A program made the position numbers and the translations under genes. 38,348 nt of DNA, taken from contig JAUQYB010000006.1 of NCBI GenBank assembly GCA_030837825.1, positions 1-38,348 on the forward strand. The letters are read 5' to 3'. Source of the stretch: Albidovulum sp. Lineage in GTDB: Bacteria > Pseudomonadota > Alphaproteobacteria > Rhodobacterales > Rhodobacteraceae. Shown one piece after another: positions 27,181 through 36,033 of the stretch. The notes under the pieces are model-generated. The model ran no database searches. It worked only from the letters and a program-made list of their open reading frames with translations, and was not told the origin of the DNA. Each line of letters opens with the position of its first letter. Position 1 is the first letter of the stretch.

Positions 27181-28281
27181 ATGAAACTGAACCGGATCAT
27201 TCTCGCTGCGGGATTGCTGCCGATATCTGCAGGCGCCGCGGCTGCCATCGACCTGACGGTCGTGTCCTGGGGAGGGGCCTATTCCCATTCCCAGGAGATG
27301 GCCTATCAGAAGCCCTACATGGCGGCCAATCCGGACGTGAAGATCATCAACGATGAAAGCGCGGCCGAGGCGGTGGCCAAGTTGCGCGCGATGAAGGAGG
27401 CGGGCAGCATCACCTGGGATCTGATCGACGTCGAGGCCGCCGACGGCATCCGCATGTGCGACGAGGGCCTGGTCAAGAAGATCGACTTCGACAAGGAACT
27501 GGCCACGGCCCCTGACGGGACACTGGCGCGCGCGGATTTCGGCGATACGGTCGTGGCCGACTGCTTCGTTCCCGAGATCGCATTCTCGACAACCGTCGGC
27601 TACCGGACCGACAAGATGCCGGCAGGGGCGGAGCCGCCCACGGGTGCCTGCGATCTCTTCGATCTCGAAAAATACCCCGGGCGGCGCGCGCTCAACAAAC
27701 ACCCGATCGTCAATCTGGAGTGGGCGCTTCTGTGCGACGGCGTGTCCTACGACGAGGTCTATTCGGCGCTTGCGACCCAGGAGGGCCAGGCGCGCGCCTT
27801 CGCCAAGCTCGACACGATCAAGAAGGACACGCTCTGGTGGTCGTCGGGCGCCGAGGCGATCCAGCTTCTCGCGGACGGCGAGGTGTTCATGGGGTCGGCC
27901 TACAACGGCCGCCTGTTCTCGGCGATCGCCGAGCAGAACCAGCCGCTCGGGATCGCCTGGGATCACCAGGTGCTGGAACTCGACGGCTGGGTGGTGCCGG
28001 CGGGCCTGCCGGCAGAGCGCGAGAAGGCGGTGATGGACTATCTCTTCTTCGCCACCGATTCGCAGCGGCTCGCCGATCAGGCGAAATATATCCCCTATGC
28101 GCCGGCAAGGGTGTCTTCGATCCCGCTGGTGGGCAAGCACGCGGAACTTGACGTTGAAATGGCCCCGCACATGCCGACCAATCCGGCCAATGGCGCGCAC
28201 AAGTACGTCAACAACTACGTCTGGTGGGCGGACCACCGCGACGACCTGGACGCCAAGTTCCAGGTATGGCTGTCCAAGTGA
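27181..28281 (+). CDS. Periplasmic binding protein of the polyamine/PotD type
   Basis: The product is 366 residues. The start at 27181 has GGGAGGAACAG before it, and longer in-frame starts lack a ribosome site. A signal peptide (IILAAGLLPISAGAAAA) is cut near residue 22. The mature start, IDLTVVSWGGAYSHSQEMAY, is the signature of PotD/PotF-like family 1 binding proteins, whose ligands include polyamines, opines and small N-compounds. WDLIDVEAADGIRMCDEG and the WWSSGAEAIQLLADGEVFMGSAYNGR ligand-site stretch fit. No ATPase or permease lies next to it, which is odd for an uptake system. It heads the catabolic region, so it may capture the same nitrogenous substrate. Confidence 0.9.
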   Translation: MKLNRIILAAGLLPISAGAAAAIDLTVVSWGGAYSHSQEMAYQKPYMAANPDVKIINDESAAEAVAKLRAMKEAGSITWDLIDVEAADGIRMCDEGLVKKIDFDKELATAPDGTLARADFGDTVVADCFVPEIAFSTTVGYRTDKMPAGAEPPTGACDLFDLEKYPGRRALNKHPIVNLEWALLCDGVSYDEVYSALATQEGQARAFAKLDTIKKDTLWWSSGAEAIQLLADGEVFMGSAYNGRLFSAIAEQNQPLGIAWDHQVLELDGWVVPAGLPAEREKAVMDYLFFATDSQRLADQAKYIPYAPARVSSIPLVGKHAELDVEMAPHMPTNPANGAHKYVNNYVWWADHRDDLDAKFQVWLSK

Positions 28282-28421
28282 ACATCCCCGGAGGCGAGGC
28301 AGGCGGGTCCGGCCTCGCCTCCGGCAATCGCCGGGCTTCCGGACGCACCGGAGCGACCGCGGCACCTTGGCATTCCCAGCGGGATAGGCAGAATGGGTTC
28401 GCCGCCCGAGGATATCGTGAC

Positions 28422-29369
28422 ATGAACCTGACCCAACCCGTGTTCGGTCTGAACGTCGATCCGATCGACGCGATTCTGGCGCGTGACGGGGATGCCGTCC
28501 TGGCGGTCATCACCGGCGTCGAGGGGCCGTCCTATCGCCCTGTTGGCGCGACGATGGCCGTGTTTTCGGACCGGCACCGGGTCGGCACCCTGTCTTCGGG
28601 CTGCATCGAGAACGACATCGCGCTGCATGCTCTCGAAGCGCTGCAAAAAGGGCGGCCGGTCGCCGTGCGATACGGCCGCGGCTCGCCCTACATGGACATC
28701 AGGCTTCCCTGTGGCGGCGGGCTCGACATCCTGCTTCTGCCGCGGCCCGATCGCAGCACGCTCCACCGGCTTGCCGAGCGGCGCCGGCAGCGTATCCCCT
28801 GCACGCTCCGCATCTCGCGGGACGATGGCGCGATGGCGCTGGAAGTCGGCGGCGAGACCGGCTGGGACGGAGCGGTGTTCCAGTTGCGTCTTGTCCCGGA
28901 TATCCGCTTCCTTGTCTTCGGTAAGGGTCCGGAGGCGGGAACCTTTGCCGCGCTGGTGCAGTCGGCCGGCTACCCGAATGTCCTGCTCTCGCCCGATGAC
29001 GAGACGCTGGAGCACGGCGCGGCGACGGGGTGCGCGACAAGGGCGCTGACAGCAAAGGTGTTTCCCGCCGATCTTGCCGTCGACCCGCGGACCGCGATCG
29101 TGCTTTTCTTCCACGACCATGACTGGGAGCCGCCGATCCTCGCCGACGCTCTGACGAGCCCCGCCTTCTACATCGGCGCCCAGGGCAGCCGGATGGCGCG
29201 CGACACCCGCAATCTGGAACTGGAGACCCTGGGAATCGACCCCGCGGCGCTCAGGCGGCTGCGCGGGCCGATCGGGCTCTTGCACTCGGCGCGCGACGCA
29301 CGCACACTCGCCATTTCCGTGCTGGCCGAGGTGCTGTCGGTGGCGACCACGGCCGGGCCGGAAGCATAG
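28422..29369 (+). CDS. XdhC/CoxI-family molybdenum-hydroxylase maturation factor
   Basis: The product is 315 residues from the ATG at 28422. The N-terminal CoxI domain has VITGVEGPSYRPVGATMAV, LSSGCIENDIALHALEAL and LPCGGGLDILLLPRP. The C-terminal Rossmann-like domain follows (FLVFGKGPEAGTFAALV, then FHDHDWEPPILADAL and YIGAQGSRMARDTR). XdhC proteins bind molybdenum cofactor and insert its terminal sulfur before cofactor delivery to xanthine dehydrogenase-type enzymes. It probably serves the three-subunit hydroxylase at 32067-35877, although a LysR gene and an MmgE/PrpD gene lie between. GAGG about 10 bases upstream is a plausible ribosome site. Confidence 0.9.
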   Translation: MNLTQPVFGLNVDPIDAILARDGDAVLAVITGVEGPSYRPVGATMAVFSDRHRVGTLSSGCIENDIALHALEALQKGRPVAVRYGRGSPYMDIRLPCGGGLDILLLPRPDRSTLHRLAERRRQRIPCTLRISRDDGAMALEVGGETGWDGAVFQLRLVPDIRFLVFGKGPEAGTFAALVQSAGYPNVLLSPDDETLEHGAATGCATRALTAKVFPADLAVDPRTAIVLFFHDHDWEPPILADALTSPAFYIGAQGSRMARDTRNLELETLGIDPAALRRLRGPIGLLHSARDARTLAISVLAEVLSVATTAGPEA

Positions 29370-29504
29370 GGGTGGTAACGCCACCCGATCGCCCGTGCCG
29401 CCTCTTGCAGAGCGGTCCAATCGCCCCGCCGGGCGGACGCGGTTCTCGTCGCGGCGTGGCCGTCCGGCGGGACCCACACTTCAAACCGGAGGAAAGCCCC
29501 ACCG

Positions 29505-30422
29505 ATGGAACCGCGCTTCACGCTGCGCCAGATCCGCTATTTCCTTGCCGCCGCCAGGGCAGGAAGCGTGAACCAGGCGGCCTTTGACGTCAACATTTCG
29601 GCACCGTCGATCTCGGCGGCAATCAGCCAGATCGAAGAGCAATACAACATCCAGCTTTTCGTCCGGCATCACTCGCACGGGCTGCTGATGACCGAGGACG
29701 GCAAGGCGTTCTTCGCGGTCGCGAAGGCGTTCTACGACCATGCCGAACAGCTCGAAAGCGATGCTCAGGGAATGGGCAAGACGATCTCGAGCATCGTCAA
29801 TGCCGGCTGCTTCGTCACCCTGGCGCCGGTGATCATACCGCTGATCGCCACCGGCTTCGCCAAGACCTATGCGGAATCGCGGCTCTCCTTTGTCGAGGGT
29901 CACCAGGCCTGGCTGCTTGGCGCGTTGCGTGACGGCATTGTCCAGATCGCCTTCACCTACAAGTTCGGCATGGGCCGGGATCTGATGTTCGAACCCCTTG
30001 GAGAGGTCGAGCCCTACTGCGTTCTACCCAAGACCCACCGGCTCGCCGCCGCCGACCGGATCGACCTGAAGGAAATCTCCGACGATCCGATGATCCTGCT
30101 CGATCTTCCCAAGAGCGGGGAATACTACCTGTCGCTGTTCGACATCGCCCAGATCAGCCCGAAGATCGCCCACCGCACCACCACGCCCGAGGTGGCGCGG
30201 GTGATGGTCGCGCACGGGCTCGGCTATACGATCCTGGCGATGCCGACGCGGCACCCCTTCGCCATCGACGGCAGCGAATTCGCGGTCCGGCCGTTGGCGG
30301 GCGACCTCCCGAATCTCTGCGTGGGGATGCTGGCTACGGCCGAGACCGCGTCGAGCCATACCTACGACTGCGTCCGCAAGGTGGCGAAGACGGCGCTTTC
30401 CAGCCTGCTGCTGCCGGTCTGA
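29505..30422 (+). CDS. LysR-family regulator of the catabolic cluster
   Basis: The product is 305 residues with CGGAGGAA upstream of 29505. The N-terminal HTH (FTLRQIRYFLAAARAGSVNQAAFDVNISAPSISAAISQIEEQY) is classical LysR. The effector domain contains FVTLAPVIIPLIATGFAKTY and a typical hinge. It is on the same strand as all its neighbours, between the xdhC-like gene and the MmgE/PrpD gene. It is the only regulator visible in the 27181-38331 block, so it is the obvious candidate to sense the substrate and switch the cluster on. Its ligand is unknown. Confidence 0.9.
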   Translation: MEPRFTLRQIRYFLAAARAGSVNQAAFDVNISAPSISAAISQIEEQYNIQLFVRHHSHGLLMTEDGKAFFAVAKAFYDHAEQLESDAQGMGKTISSIVNAGCFVTLAPVIIPLIATGFAKTYAESRLSFVEGHQAWLLGALRDGIVQIAFTYKFGMGRDLMFEPLGEVEPYCVLPKTHRLAAADRIDLKEISDDPMILLDLPKSGEYYLSLFDIAQISPKIAHRTTTPEVARVMVAHGLGYTILAMPTRHPFAIDGSEFAVRPLAGDLPNLCVGMLATAETASSHTYDCVRKVAKTALSSLLLPV

Positions 30423-30560
30423 GCCGGCCGGTCGGTGCGGGGCAGGCGGAAAGAAGAAAAGCTGAACCGTGCAGACGGAATTTCGTGGGACGCAGCGTCA
30501 CCCCTGGCCGTGTAGCGTCGGTTGCCGGAAGCGGCGGCCCGGCGATGCGGGAGGTTCGGG

Positions 30561-31922
30561 ATGCGGGACGAGGTGGCGGAGGCGGTCGGCGGGCTCGCGC
30601 GCTGGGCGGCGGGGCTGTCCTGGCCCGACCTGCCGGACGATGTTCGCCGGCGCGCGGCGCTGATCCTCGTCGACGATTTCGCCGCGATGGTGGCAGCGCG
30701 GGCGGAGCCCGAGCTGATTGCGCTCAGAAAGGGCCTGGCGCGCAGCGCCGGGCCGGCCGAGGCGTCGGTGTTCGACGGCGGCAGCGTCCGGCTCGACCGT
30801 TACTCGGCCGCGCTGTCGAACGGTGCGGCTGCCGACTGGTGCGAGCTTGATGGCGGCTATCGGCCGGCGGTGTGCCATGCCGCGCTCTATTGCCTGCCGG
30901 CGCTGATGGCCGAGGCTGAAGCCCGAAGCGCAACGCTTCGCGAGCTGCTGGTGGCGCTGGTCGCCGGCTACGAGACGGTGGCCCGCTTTGCCCGCGCCTT
31001 CACCTTTCCGCCGCTCGTCCTGCATCCGCACGGCGGGCTTGCCACGATCGGCGCCGCTGCCGCTGTCGCCCGGCTGCGCGGTCTTGGGGCGGAGGCGTTC
31101 GGACGGGCGGTTTCGACGGCGGCGACGCTGGTCCTTCCCGGCCCGTTCCGCCACGCGGTCGCAGGGGCGCTGGTGCGCAACGTCTGGCCGGGCCTTTGCG
31201 CGCAGAACGGGCTCAGGGCGGCGGACTGGAGCGAGATGGGGATAGCGGGCACCCCGGGCAGCGTCGCCGATGTCTTCGTCTCGATTCTCGGCGCGAAGGC
31301 CAATGCGACGATGCTCGTCGCCAGGCTGGGCCGGGACTGGGCGATGCGCGACGGCTATCACAAGATCCATGCCTGCTGCCAATACGGCCATTCCACCGTC
31401 GAGGCGGTGCAGGCAGCGCTTGCCGGCGCCGGTACGACCAGCGCCGACCGGATCATTGCGATCCGCGTCGAGGTGCACGAGAAGGGTCGGGCGCTCGACA
31501 ATGTCGCGCCGGCGACGACGCTGGCGGCGAAGTTCTCGATCCAGCACATCGCAGCCGCGACCGCCGTCTTCGGCCATGCCGGGGCGGCGGCCTTCGCCGC
31601 GGGGACGCTGGCCGACGATGGCCTTGCCCGGCTGCGGCACCGGGTTGTCGTCACGCCCTTCGCGCCGGTGATGGACTGGCCGAACGACCGGCCGGCGCGC
31701 GTGACGCTGACGCTGAAGGACGGACGGGAGCTGCATGGCGAATGCCTGAGCGCGCGCGGTGGGCCGGACCGCCCCTTCGCGCCGGCGGAGATCATCGCCA
31801 AGGCCGAGGGCATCCTGGGCACCGCCTATCCCCGGGCGGTGACGCCGCTGGTCGCCGCCACGCGGCTGGAAGACCCCACGCTGGCACGGTCCTGGCGCGC
31901 GATCGTCGCGGATTTCGCCTGA
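30561..31922 (+). CDS. MmgE/PrpD-family protein
   Basis: The product is 453 residues from the ATG at 30561 (MRDEVAEAVGGLARWAAGLS), with GGGAGG about 7 bases upstream. The family fold is seen in PDDVRRRAALILVDDFAAMVAAR, NGAAADWCELDGGYRPAVCHAA, HPHGGLATIGAAAAVARL and YHKIHACCQYGHSTVEAV. Members include 2-methylcitrate dehydratase, cis-aconitate decarboxylase and iminodisuccinate epimerase. The classical PrpD substrate pattern is not assured here, and no methylcitrate synthase or lyase gene is near. The position before a molybdenum hydroxylase and amidohydrolases suggests a ring-derived acid or imine as substrate. The exact reaction is unknown. Confidence 0.85.
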   Translation: MRDEVAEAVGGLARWAAGLSWPDLPDDVRRRAALILVDDFAAMVAARAEPELIALRKGLARSAGPAEASVFDGGSVRLDRYSAALSNGAAADWCELDGGYRPAVCHAALYCLPALMAEAEARSATLRELLVALVAGYETVARFARAFTFPPLVLHPHGGLATIGAAAAVARLRGLGAEAFGRAVSTAATLVLPGPFRHAVAGALVRNVWPGLCAQNGLRAADWSEMGIAGTPGSVADVFVSILGAKANATMLVARLGRDWAMRDGYHKIHACCQYGHSTVEAVQAALAGAGTTSADRIIAIRVEVHEKGRALDNVAPATTLAAKFSIQHIAAATAVFGHAGAAAFAAGTLADDGLARLRHRVVVTPFAPVMDWPNDRPARVTLTLKDGRELHGECLSARGGPDRPFAPAEIIAKAEGILGTAYPRAVTPLVAATRLEDPTLARSWRAIVADFA

Positions 31923-32066
31923 CCGGCGCGGGTGGGTGCCGGGCTGGCGCCGACGGGCTGCGATGAAGGAAATCCATGTCCGGCCCACGGAAAACACTAA
32001 TACCGGCGGCAATCCCCCGCGCCCTATGATCGACCCTGACGGAACACGAGATGACGGGGAGCACCC

Positions 32067-34475
32067 ATGCTGTCGACCGAACTGAAATCCGTGGGAGACG
32101 GGTCCTGGCGCAAGGACGGGCTCGCCAAGGTGACCGGAAGCGAGAAATATGCCCCCGACGTGTCCGTCGACCGGATGTGGCACGGCCGGGTGCTGCGCAG
32201 CCCCCATGCTCATGCGAAGATCGTCAGCGTGGATACCAGCGCGGCGGAAGCGCTCGGCGCGGTCTGCCTGACCTACGACGATGTGCCGAAGATGCGCTAC
32301 AACGAGCGCATCGTCAGCACCCCGCCCTGCCTCTACCGCGACCGCACGGTGGTTGCCGACAAGGCGCGCCATGTCGGCGAGGCGGTGCTTGCCGTCGCCG
32401 CCCCGACCGAGGAGCTGGCCGAAAGGGCGTTGCGCGCGATCAAGGTCGAATACGCGCCGATGCAGGTCATCACGACGATGGAGCAGGCGCTGAAGGACGG
32501 CGCCGATCCGATCCACGACACCGTGCATCTCGACGGCAAGGACGTGCCGATCCGCAACAACGTGGCGGTGCAGCGCACGATCGACGTCGGCGACGTCGAA
32601 AAGGGGTTTGCCGAGGCGGAACTGGTGTTCGAGCGCACCTTCCGCACCAGCCGGATCTATCACGCGCAGATGGAACCCAAGACGGTGACCTGCCGGCCCG
32701 AGATCGACGGCGGCATCACCGTCTGGTGCAGCACACAGTCGATCCACAACACCCGGATCCTGCTCGGCCAGATCTACGGCCTGCCGCTCAACAAGGTGAA
32801 CGTGGTCAAGGTTGCGCTCGGTGGCGCGTTCGGATCGAGCATCCAGATGAACTCGGTGACGCCGATCTGCGTCGGTCTTGCGCTGAAGGCCGGCAGGCCG
32901 GTCAAGATCGCCTCGACCCGCGAGGAGGACATGCACGACCATGTCCGCTATCCCTCGCAGATCACGCTCAAGCTCGGCGTCAGGAAGGACGGCACGCTGG
33001 TCGCCGGCGAGATGCGGGCCGAGATCGACATCGGCGCCCACAACATCCAAGCCTATCCGTTCCTCGGCGGGCTCGGCGGGTTCTGGGCCTCGCTCTACAA
33101 GCTGCCGAACATGAAATACCTCGGCCGGGCGATCTACAGCAACAAGACGCCGTCCTGCGCGATGCAGGGGTTCGGTGCGCCGCAGGCACATTTCGCGGTC
33201 GAATGCCTGATGGACGAGATCGCGCACCATCTCGGCCTCGATCCGGTCGAATACAAGCTCAGGCACTATGTCGGCCTCGGCGGCACCTTCTGGGGCCAGG
33301 GTCCCGCCTCCAAGTGCATCATCCGCAGCGACGGCGTGCCGGAACTGCTGCACACCGGCGCCGAGAAGATCGGCTGGGAGAAGCGTCCGAAGCCCGGGTC
33401 GCAGACCGGGCGGATGCGGCGCGGCATCGGCATGGCGCGCGGCTTCCACACCAGCGGCGTCGGCCACGCCAAGGCCTCGGGCGCCGAGATGATCGACTAT
33501 TCCGGCGCCATCGTGAAGCTGAACGAGGACGGGACGATCGACCTGATCCAGTCGCTGATGGACCACGGCGGCGGCACCAACCATGCGATCGCCAAGATCG
33601 TCGCCGACGAGATCGGCGTGCCGGGGCATATGGTCGGCATCTCGCCCTGCGACACGCGCACCTCGCTCTATGACGTCACCACCCATGCGACGCGGGGGGT
33701 CTATGCCGGAGGGGCGGCGGCGCTCAAGGCGGCGAAGTCGGTCAAGGCACAGATCCTGCACTGGGCGGCGCGGGTGCTCGACGTGCTGCCTGAATCGCTG
33801 GTGATCGAACCGGACCAGGAACTGGGCCAGGGCGTGGTCTACTGCCCCAACCTCGCCGAACGGCGGATGACCGTGGGCGACGTGGCGCGCTATCTTCATA
33901 TCAACAGCCTCGGCACGATCAGCGCCGCGGAAAGCATGCGGCAGGTCAACTGCCCGCCCGCCTACGTCTCCTATTTCGTCGAGGTCGAGGTCGATACCGA
34001 AACCGGCCAGATCCATACTCGCCGCGCCGCGCTGGGCAGCGACTGTGGCACCGTGGTCAACCCCGCTTTGGCCAGCGGCCAGCTCGTCGGCGGGCTGTCG
34101 AAGGGTCAGGGCTATGCGCTGATCGAGGACAACCACTGGGACCCGGTGACGGGCGAGTTGGCCAGCAAGGGGTTCTGGGTCGACGGGAAGACCCCGTCGA
34201 TGACGGAATCGCCGCTTGCGGACGACATCATGACCCATTTCGCCCATACCCACGAACCGACCGGCCCCTTCGGCGCCAAGGGCCTTGGCGAGGCAGCGAA
34301 GAACCCGGCGATCGCAGCCTTTGCCAATGCCGTCCACAATGCGCTCGGCATCCGGTTCTACGAGGTGCCGATCACGCCGGAAAAGGTGCTCGCCGCGCTG
34401 GCCGTGCAGGACGCGCAGGCGCGTGACACATCCCCGAGCCGGGAGCCCGCGGCCCCCGCGCCGGTCGCCGAATAG
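32067..34475 (+). CDS. Xanthine dehydrogenase-family hydroxylase, molybdopterin-binding large subunit
   Basis: The product is 802 residues, with GGGGAG before 32067. It is the catalytic subunit that binds molybdopterin cytosine dinucleotide and hydroxylates a carbon next to ring nitrogen, or oxidises an aldehyde. The N-terminal aldehyde-oxidase a/b hammerhead domain is at about 18-130 (GLAKVTGSEKYAPDV), and the Mo-binding domain follows to the end. The catalytic glutamate is E742 in AKGLGEAAKNP. Three pocket motifs differ from textbook forms: GGAFGSS (252-258; usual GGGFGGK), MQGFGAPQ (366-373; usual RGFGxPQ) and DHGGGTNH (499-506; usual GQG). The FAD and 2Fe-2S subunits follow directly. The substrate is unknown. 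Confidence 0.93.
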   Translation: MLSTELKSVGDGSWRKDGLAKVTGSEKYAPDVSVDRMWHGRVLRSPHAHAKIVSVDTSAAEALGAVCLTYDDVPKMRYNERIVSTPPCLYRDRTVVADKARHVGEAVLAVAAPTEELAERALRAIKVEYAPMQVITTMEQALKDGADPIHDTVHLDGKDVPIRNNVAVQRTIDVGDVEKGFAEAELVFERTFRTSRIYHAQMEPKTVTCRPEIDGGITVWCSTQSIHNTRILLGQIYGLPLNKVNVVKVALGGAFGSSIQMNSVTPICVGLALKAGRPVKIASTREEDMHDHVRYPSQITLKLGVRKDGTLVAGEMRAEIDIGAHNIQAYPFLGGLGGFWASLYKLPNMKYLGRAIYSNKTPSCAMQGFGAPQAHFAVECLMDEIAHHLGLDPVEYKLRHYVGLGGTFWGQGPASKCIIRSDGVPELLHTGAEKIGWEKRPKPGSQTGRMRRGIGMARGFHTSGVGHAKASGAEMIDYSGAIVKLNEDGTIDLIQSLMDHGGGTNHAIAKIVADEIGVPGHMVGISPCDTRTSLYDVTTHATRGVYAGGAAALKAAKSVKAQILHWAARVLDVLPESLVIEPDQELGQGVVYCPNLAERRMTVGDVARYLHINSLGTISAAESMRQVNCPPAYVSYFVEVEVDTETGQIHTRRAALGSDCGTVVNPALASGQLVGGLSKGQGYALIEDNHWDPVTGELASKGFWVDGKTPSMTESPLADDIMTHFAHTHEPTGPFGAKGLGEAAKNPAIAAFANAVHNALGIRFYEVPITPEKVLAALAVQDAQARDTSPSREPAAPAPVAE

Positions 34476-34486
34476 AGGGTCTGACG

Positions 34487-35386
34487 ATGTATATGAACAC
34501 CAATACCCGCATCCTGGCGCCCGAGTTCGCTTTTGCGCGGCCCGCGAGCCTTGCCGAGGCCTTCGCCTTGATGAAGGAGCACGGCCCCGGCGCGCGGCTT
34601 CTTGCCGGGGGCACCGACCTTCTGGTGCAGATGAAGATGGAGCGGCTGCGTCCCGAGCTGGTGATCAGTCTTTCGGGCGTGAAGGAGCTTGCAGGGATCA
34701 CCGACGGCGACGGTCTGACGATCGGTGCAGCCACGACGATCTGGGAGATCAGCAAGTCGCCGGAAGTCGGCGCGCGGGTTGCGGCGCTGCGCGAAGCCTG
34801 CAACGCCTTCAGCACCGTGTCGATCATGTTCATGGGCACGCTCGGCGGCAACCTGTGCAACGCCTCCCCCGCCGCCGACAGCGCGCCCGCGCTCCTGGTC
34901 CATGACGCCAGCGTGGTGATCAGGTCGGTGCGGTCGGAACGCCGGGTGCCGCTGGCCGAGTTCTTCACCGGCCCCGGCAGGACGGTGCTCAAGCCCGGGG
35001 AGATCGTCACTGCGGTCACGATCCCGGCACCGACCGCCGGCACCGGCAGCGCCTTCCGCAAAATCTCGCGCGTGGTCGCCGACATATCGCAGGTCTGCGC
35101 CGCGGTCTCGCTGGTGCGCGAGGGTGGGCGGGTCACCGCCTGCCGGATCGCGCTCGGCTCGGTGGCGCCGACGCCGGTCCGCGTGGCGCGCGCCGAGGCA
35201 GCGCTCGTCGGAGCCAACGGAACGGCGGAGGCCTTCGCCGCGGCGGCCGAGATCGTCGCCGCGGACATCCGGCCGATCTCGGATGTCCGCGCGTCGGAAA
35301 GCTATCGCCGCCATGTCGCCCAGACCATCGTCCGCGATGCCCTGCAAACCGCCTGGCAACGCGCCGGGGAAGGAGTCTCGAAATGA
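34487..35386 (+). CDS. Xanthine dehydrogenase-family hydroxylase, FAD-binding subunit
   Basis: The product is 299 residues. It takes electrons from the 2Fe-2S subunit and passes them to the final acceptor (NAD+ or other). FAD-binding motifs are LLAGGTDLLVQMK (about 38-50) and MGTLGGNLCNASPAADSAPALL (about 116-137), matching the GG(T/S)DL and TIGGN motifs of CoxM/XdhB proteins. The C-terminal CO-dehydrogenase flavoprotein domain follows (RKISRVVADISQVCAAVSL). It starts 11 bases after the large subunit stop, and its own stop overlaps the 2Fe-2S subunit start (ATGA at 35383-35386), so the subunits are made in balance. Confidence 0.94.
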   Translation: MYMNTNTRILAPEFAFARPASLAEAFALMKEHGPGARLLAGGTDLLVQMKMERLRPELVISLSGVKELAGITDGDGLTIGAATTIWEISKSPEVGARVAALREACNAFSTVSIMFMGTLGGNLCNASPAADSAPALLVHDASVVIRSVRSERRVPLAEFFTGPGRTVLKPGEIVTAVTIPAPTAGTGSAFRKISRVVADISQVCAAVSLVREGGRVTACRIALGSVAPTPVRVARAEAALVGANGTAEAFAAAAEIVAADIRPISDVRASESYRRHVAQTIVRDALQTAWQRAGEGVSK

Positions 35387-35877
35387 CCAAGCAGATCGTC
35401 CGCTTCACGCTCAACGGCACGCCGCGGGAATTCGCGGTCGCCGCCAACGATCTGCTGCTGAACGTCATCCGCGAGCAGGAAAAGCTGACCGGCACCAAAT
35501 ACGGCTGCGGCATCGGCGAATGCGGCGCCTGCACTGTCCATGTCGACGGCAGGCCGGTGCTGTCCTGCCTCAAGCTCGCGGTCGAGGCCGAGGGCTGCGA
35601 GGTGGTGACGATCGAGGGCCTCGCCAAGGGGCGCGAGCTTGACCCGCTGCAGAAATCGTTCCTCGACAACAACGCGGTGCAGTGCGGCTACTGCACGCCG
35701 GGCATGATCATGATCGGGCGCACGCTTCTCGACGAGAACCCCGACCCGACCGAGGAGGAGGTCCGGGCCCACATGCGCGGCCAGCTTTGCCGCTGCACGG
35801 GCTACGCCAGCATCGCGAAGGCGGTGATGGGCGCCGGCAAGTGCGAAACCAGGGAATTCCGTCTGCCGGCGGAATAG
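35383..35877 (+). CDS. Xanthine dehydrogenase-family hydroxylase, 2Fe-2S subunit
   Basis: The product is 164 residues, carrying two [2Fe-2S] clusters that shuttle electrons from molybdenum to FAD. The plant-ferredoxin-type cluster uses C42, C47, C50 (GCGIGECGACTVHVDG) and C62. The C-terminal helical cluster uses C101, C104 (QCGYCTPGMIM), C136 and C138 (LCRCTGY). All eight ligands are present, and the size is normal for CoxS/XdhA-type subunits. It is translationally coupled to the FAD subunit through an ATGA overlap. An inverted repeat follows at 35917-35939, before the amidohydrolase gene. Confidence 0.96.
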   Translation: MTKQIVRFTLNGTPREFAVAANDLLLNVIREQEKLTGTKYGCGIGECGACTVHVDGRPVLSCLKLAVEAEGCEVVTIEGLAKGRELDPLQKSFLDNNAVQCGYCTPGMIMIGRTLLDENPDPTEEEVRAHMRGQLCRCTGYASIAKAVMGAGKCETREFRLPAE

Positions 35878-35916
35878 CCGACGGCAGGCAACCAACGCCG
35901 AGCAGATTGACCAGGC

Positions 35917-35939
35917 TCGAAAGCGAAAACCGCTTTCGA
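35917..35939 (+). repeat. Perfect 9-bp inverted repeat between the 2Fe-2S subunit and amidohydrolase genes
   Basis: TCGAAAGCG (35917-35925) and its exact complement (35931-35939) are separated by AAAAC. It lacks a T tail, so it is not a good terminator. It may be an RNA stability or processing hairpin that sets different levels for the two halves of the operon, or a protein site. Confidence 0.5.
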
Positions 35940-36033
35940 AGTGCGGCAGGGATTTGCCGGCAGGGCGCGGATGGCGCCAGGCAGAAGTTGGGCTACGGCG
36001 GCCGGGCCGGGCCGGCGCAAGAGGGACGGCGAG

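Noticed and set aside
31960..32066. Promoter at TAATAC (about 31998) before the Mo-subunit gene
   Set aside because: The -10-like hexamer is attractive, but no -35 box lies at 16-18 bases, so I did not list it.
30498..34337. 1279-residue open frame on the minus strand
   Set aside because: It is exactly antisense to the MmgE/PrpD and Mo-subunit genes, Arg/His/Asp-rich without any recognisable domain. The plus-strand genes have clear motifs and ribosome sites.
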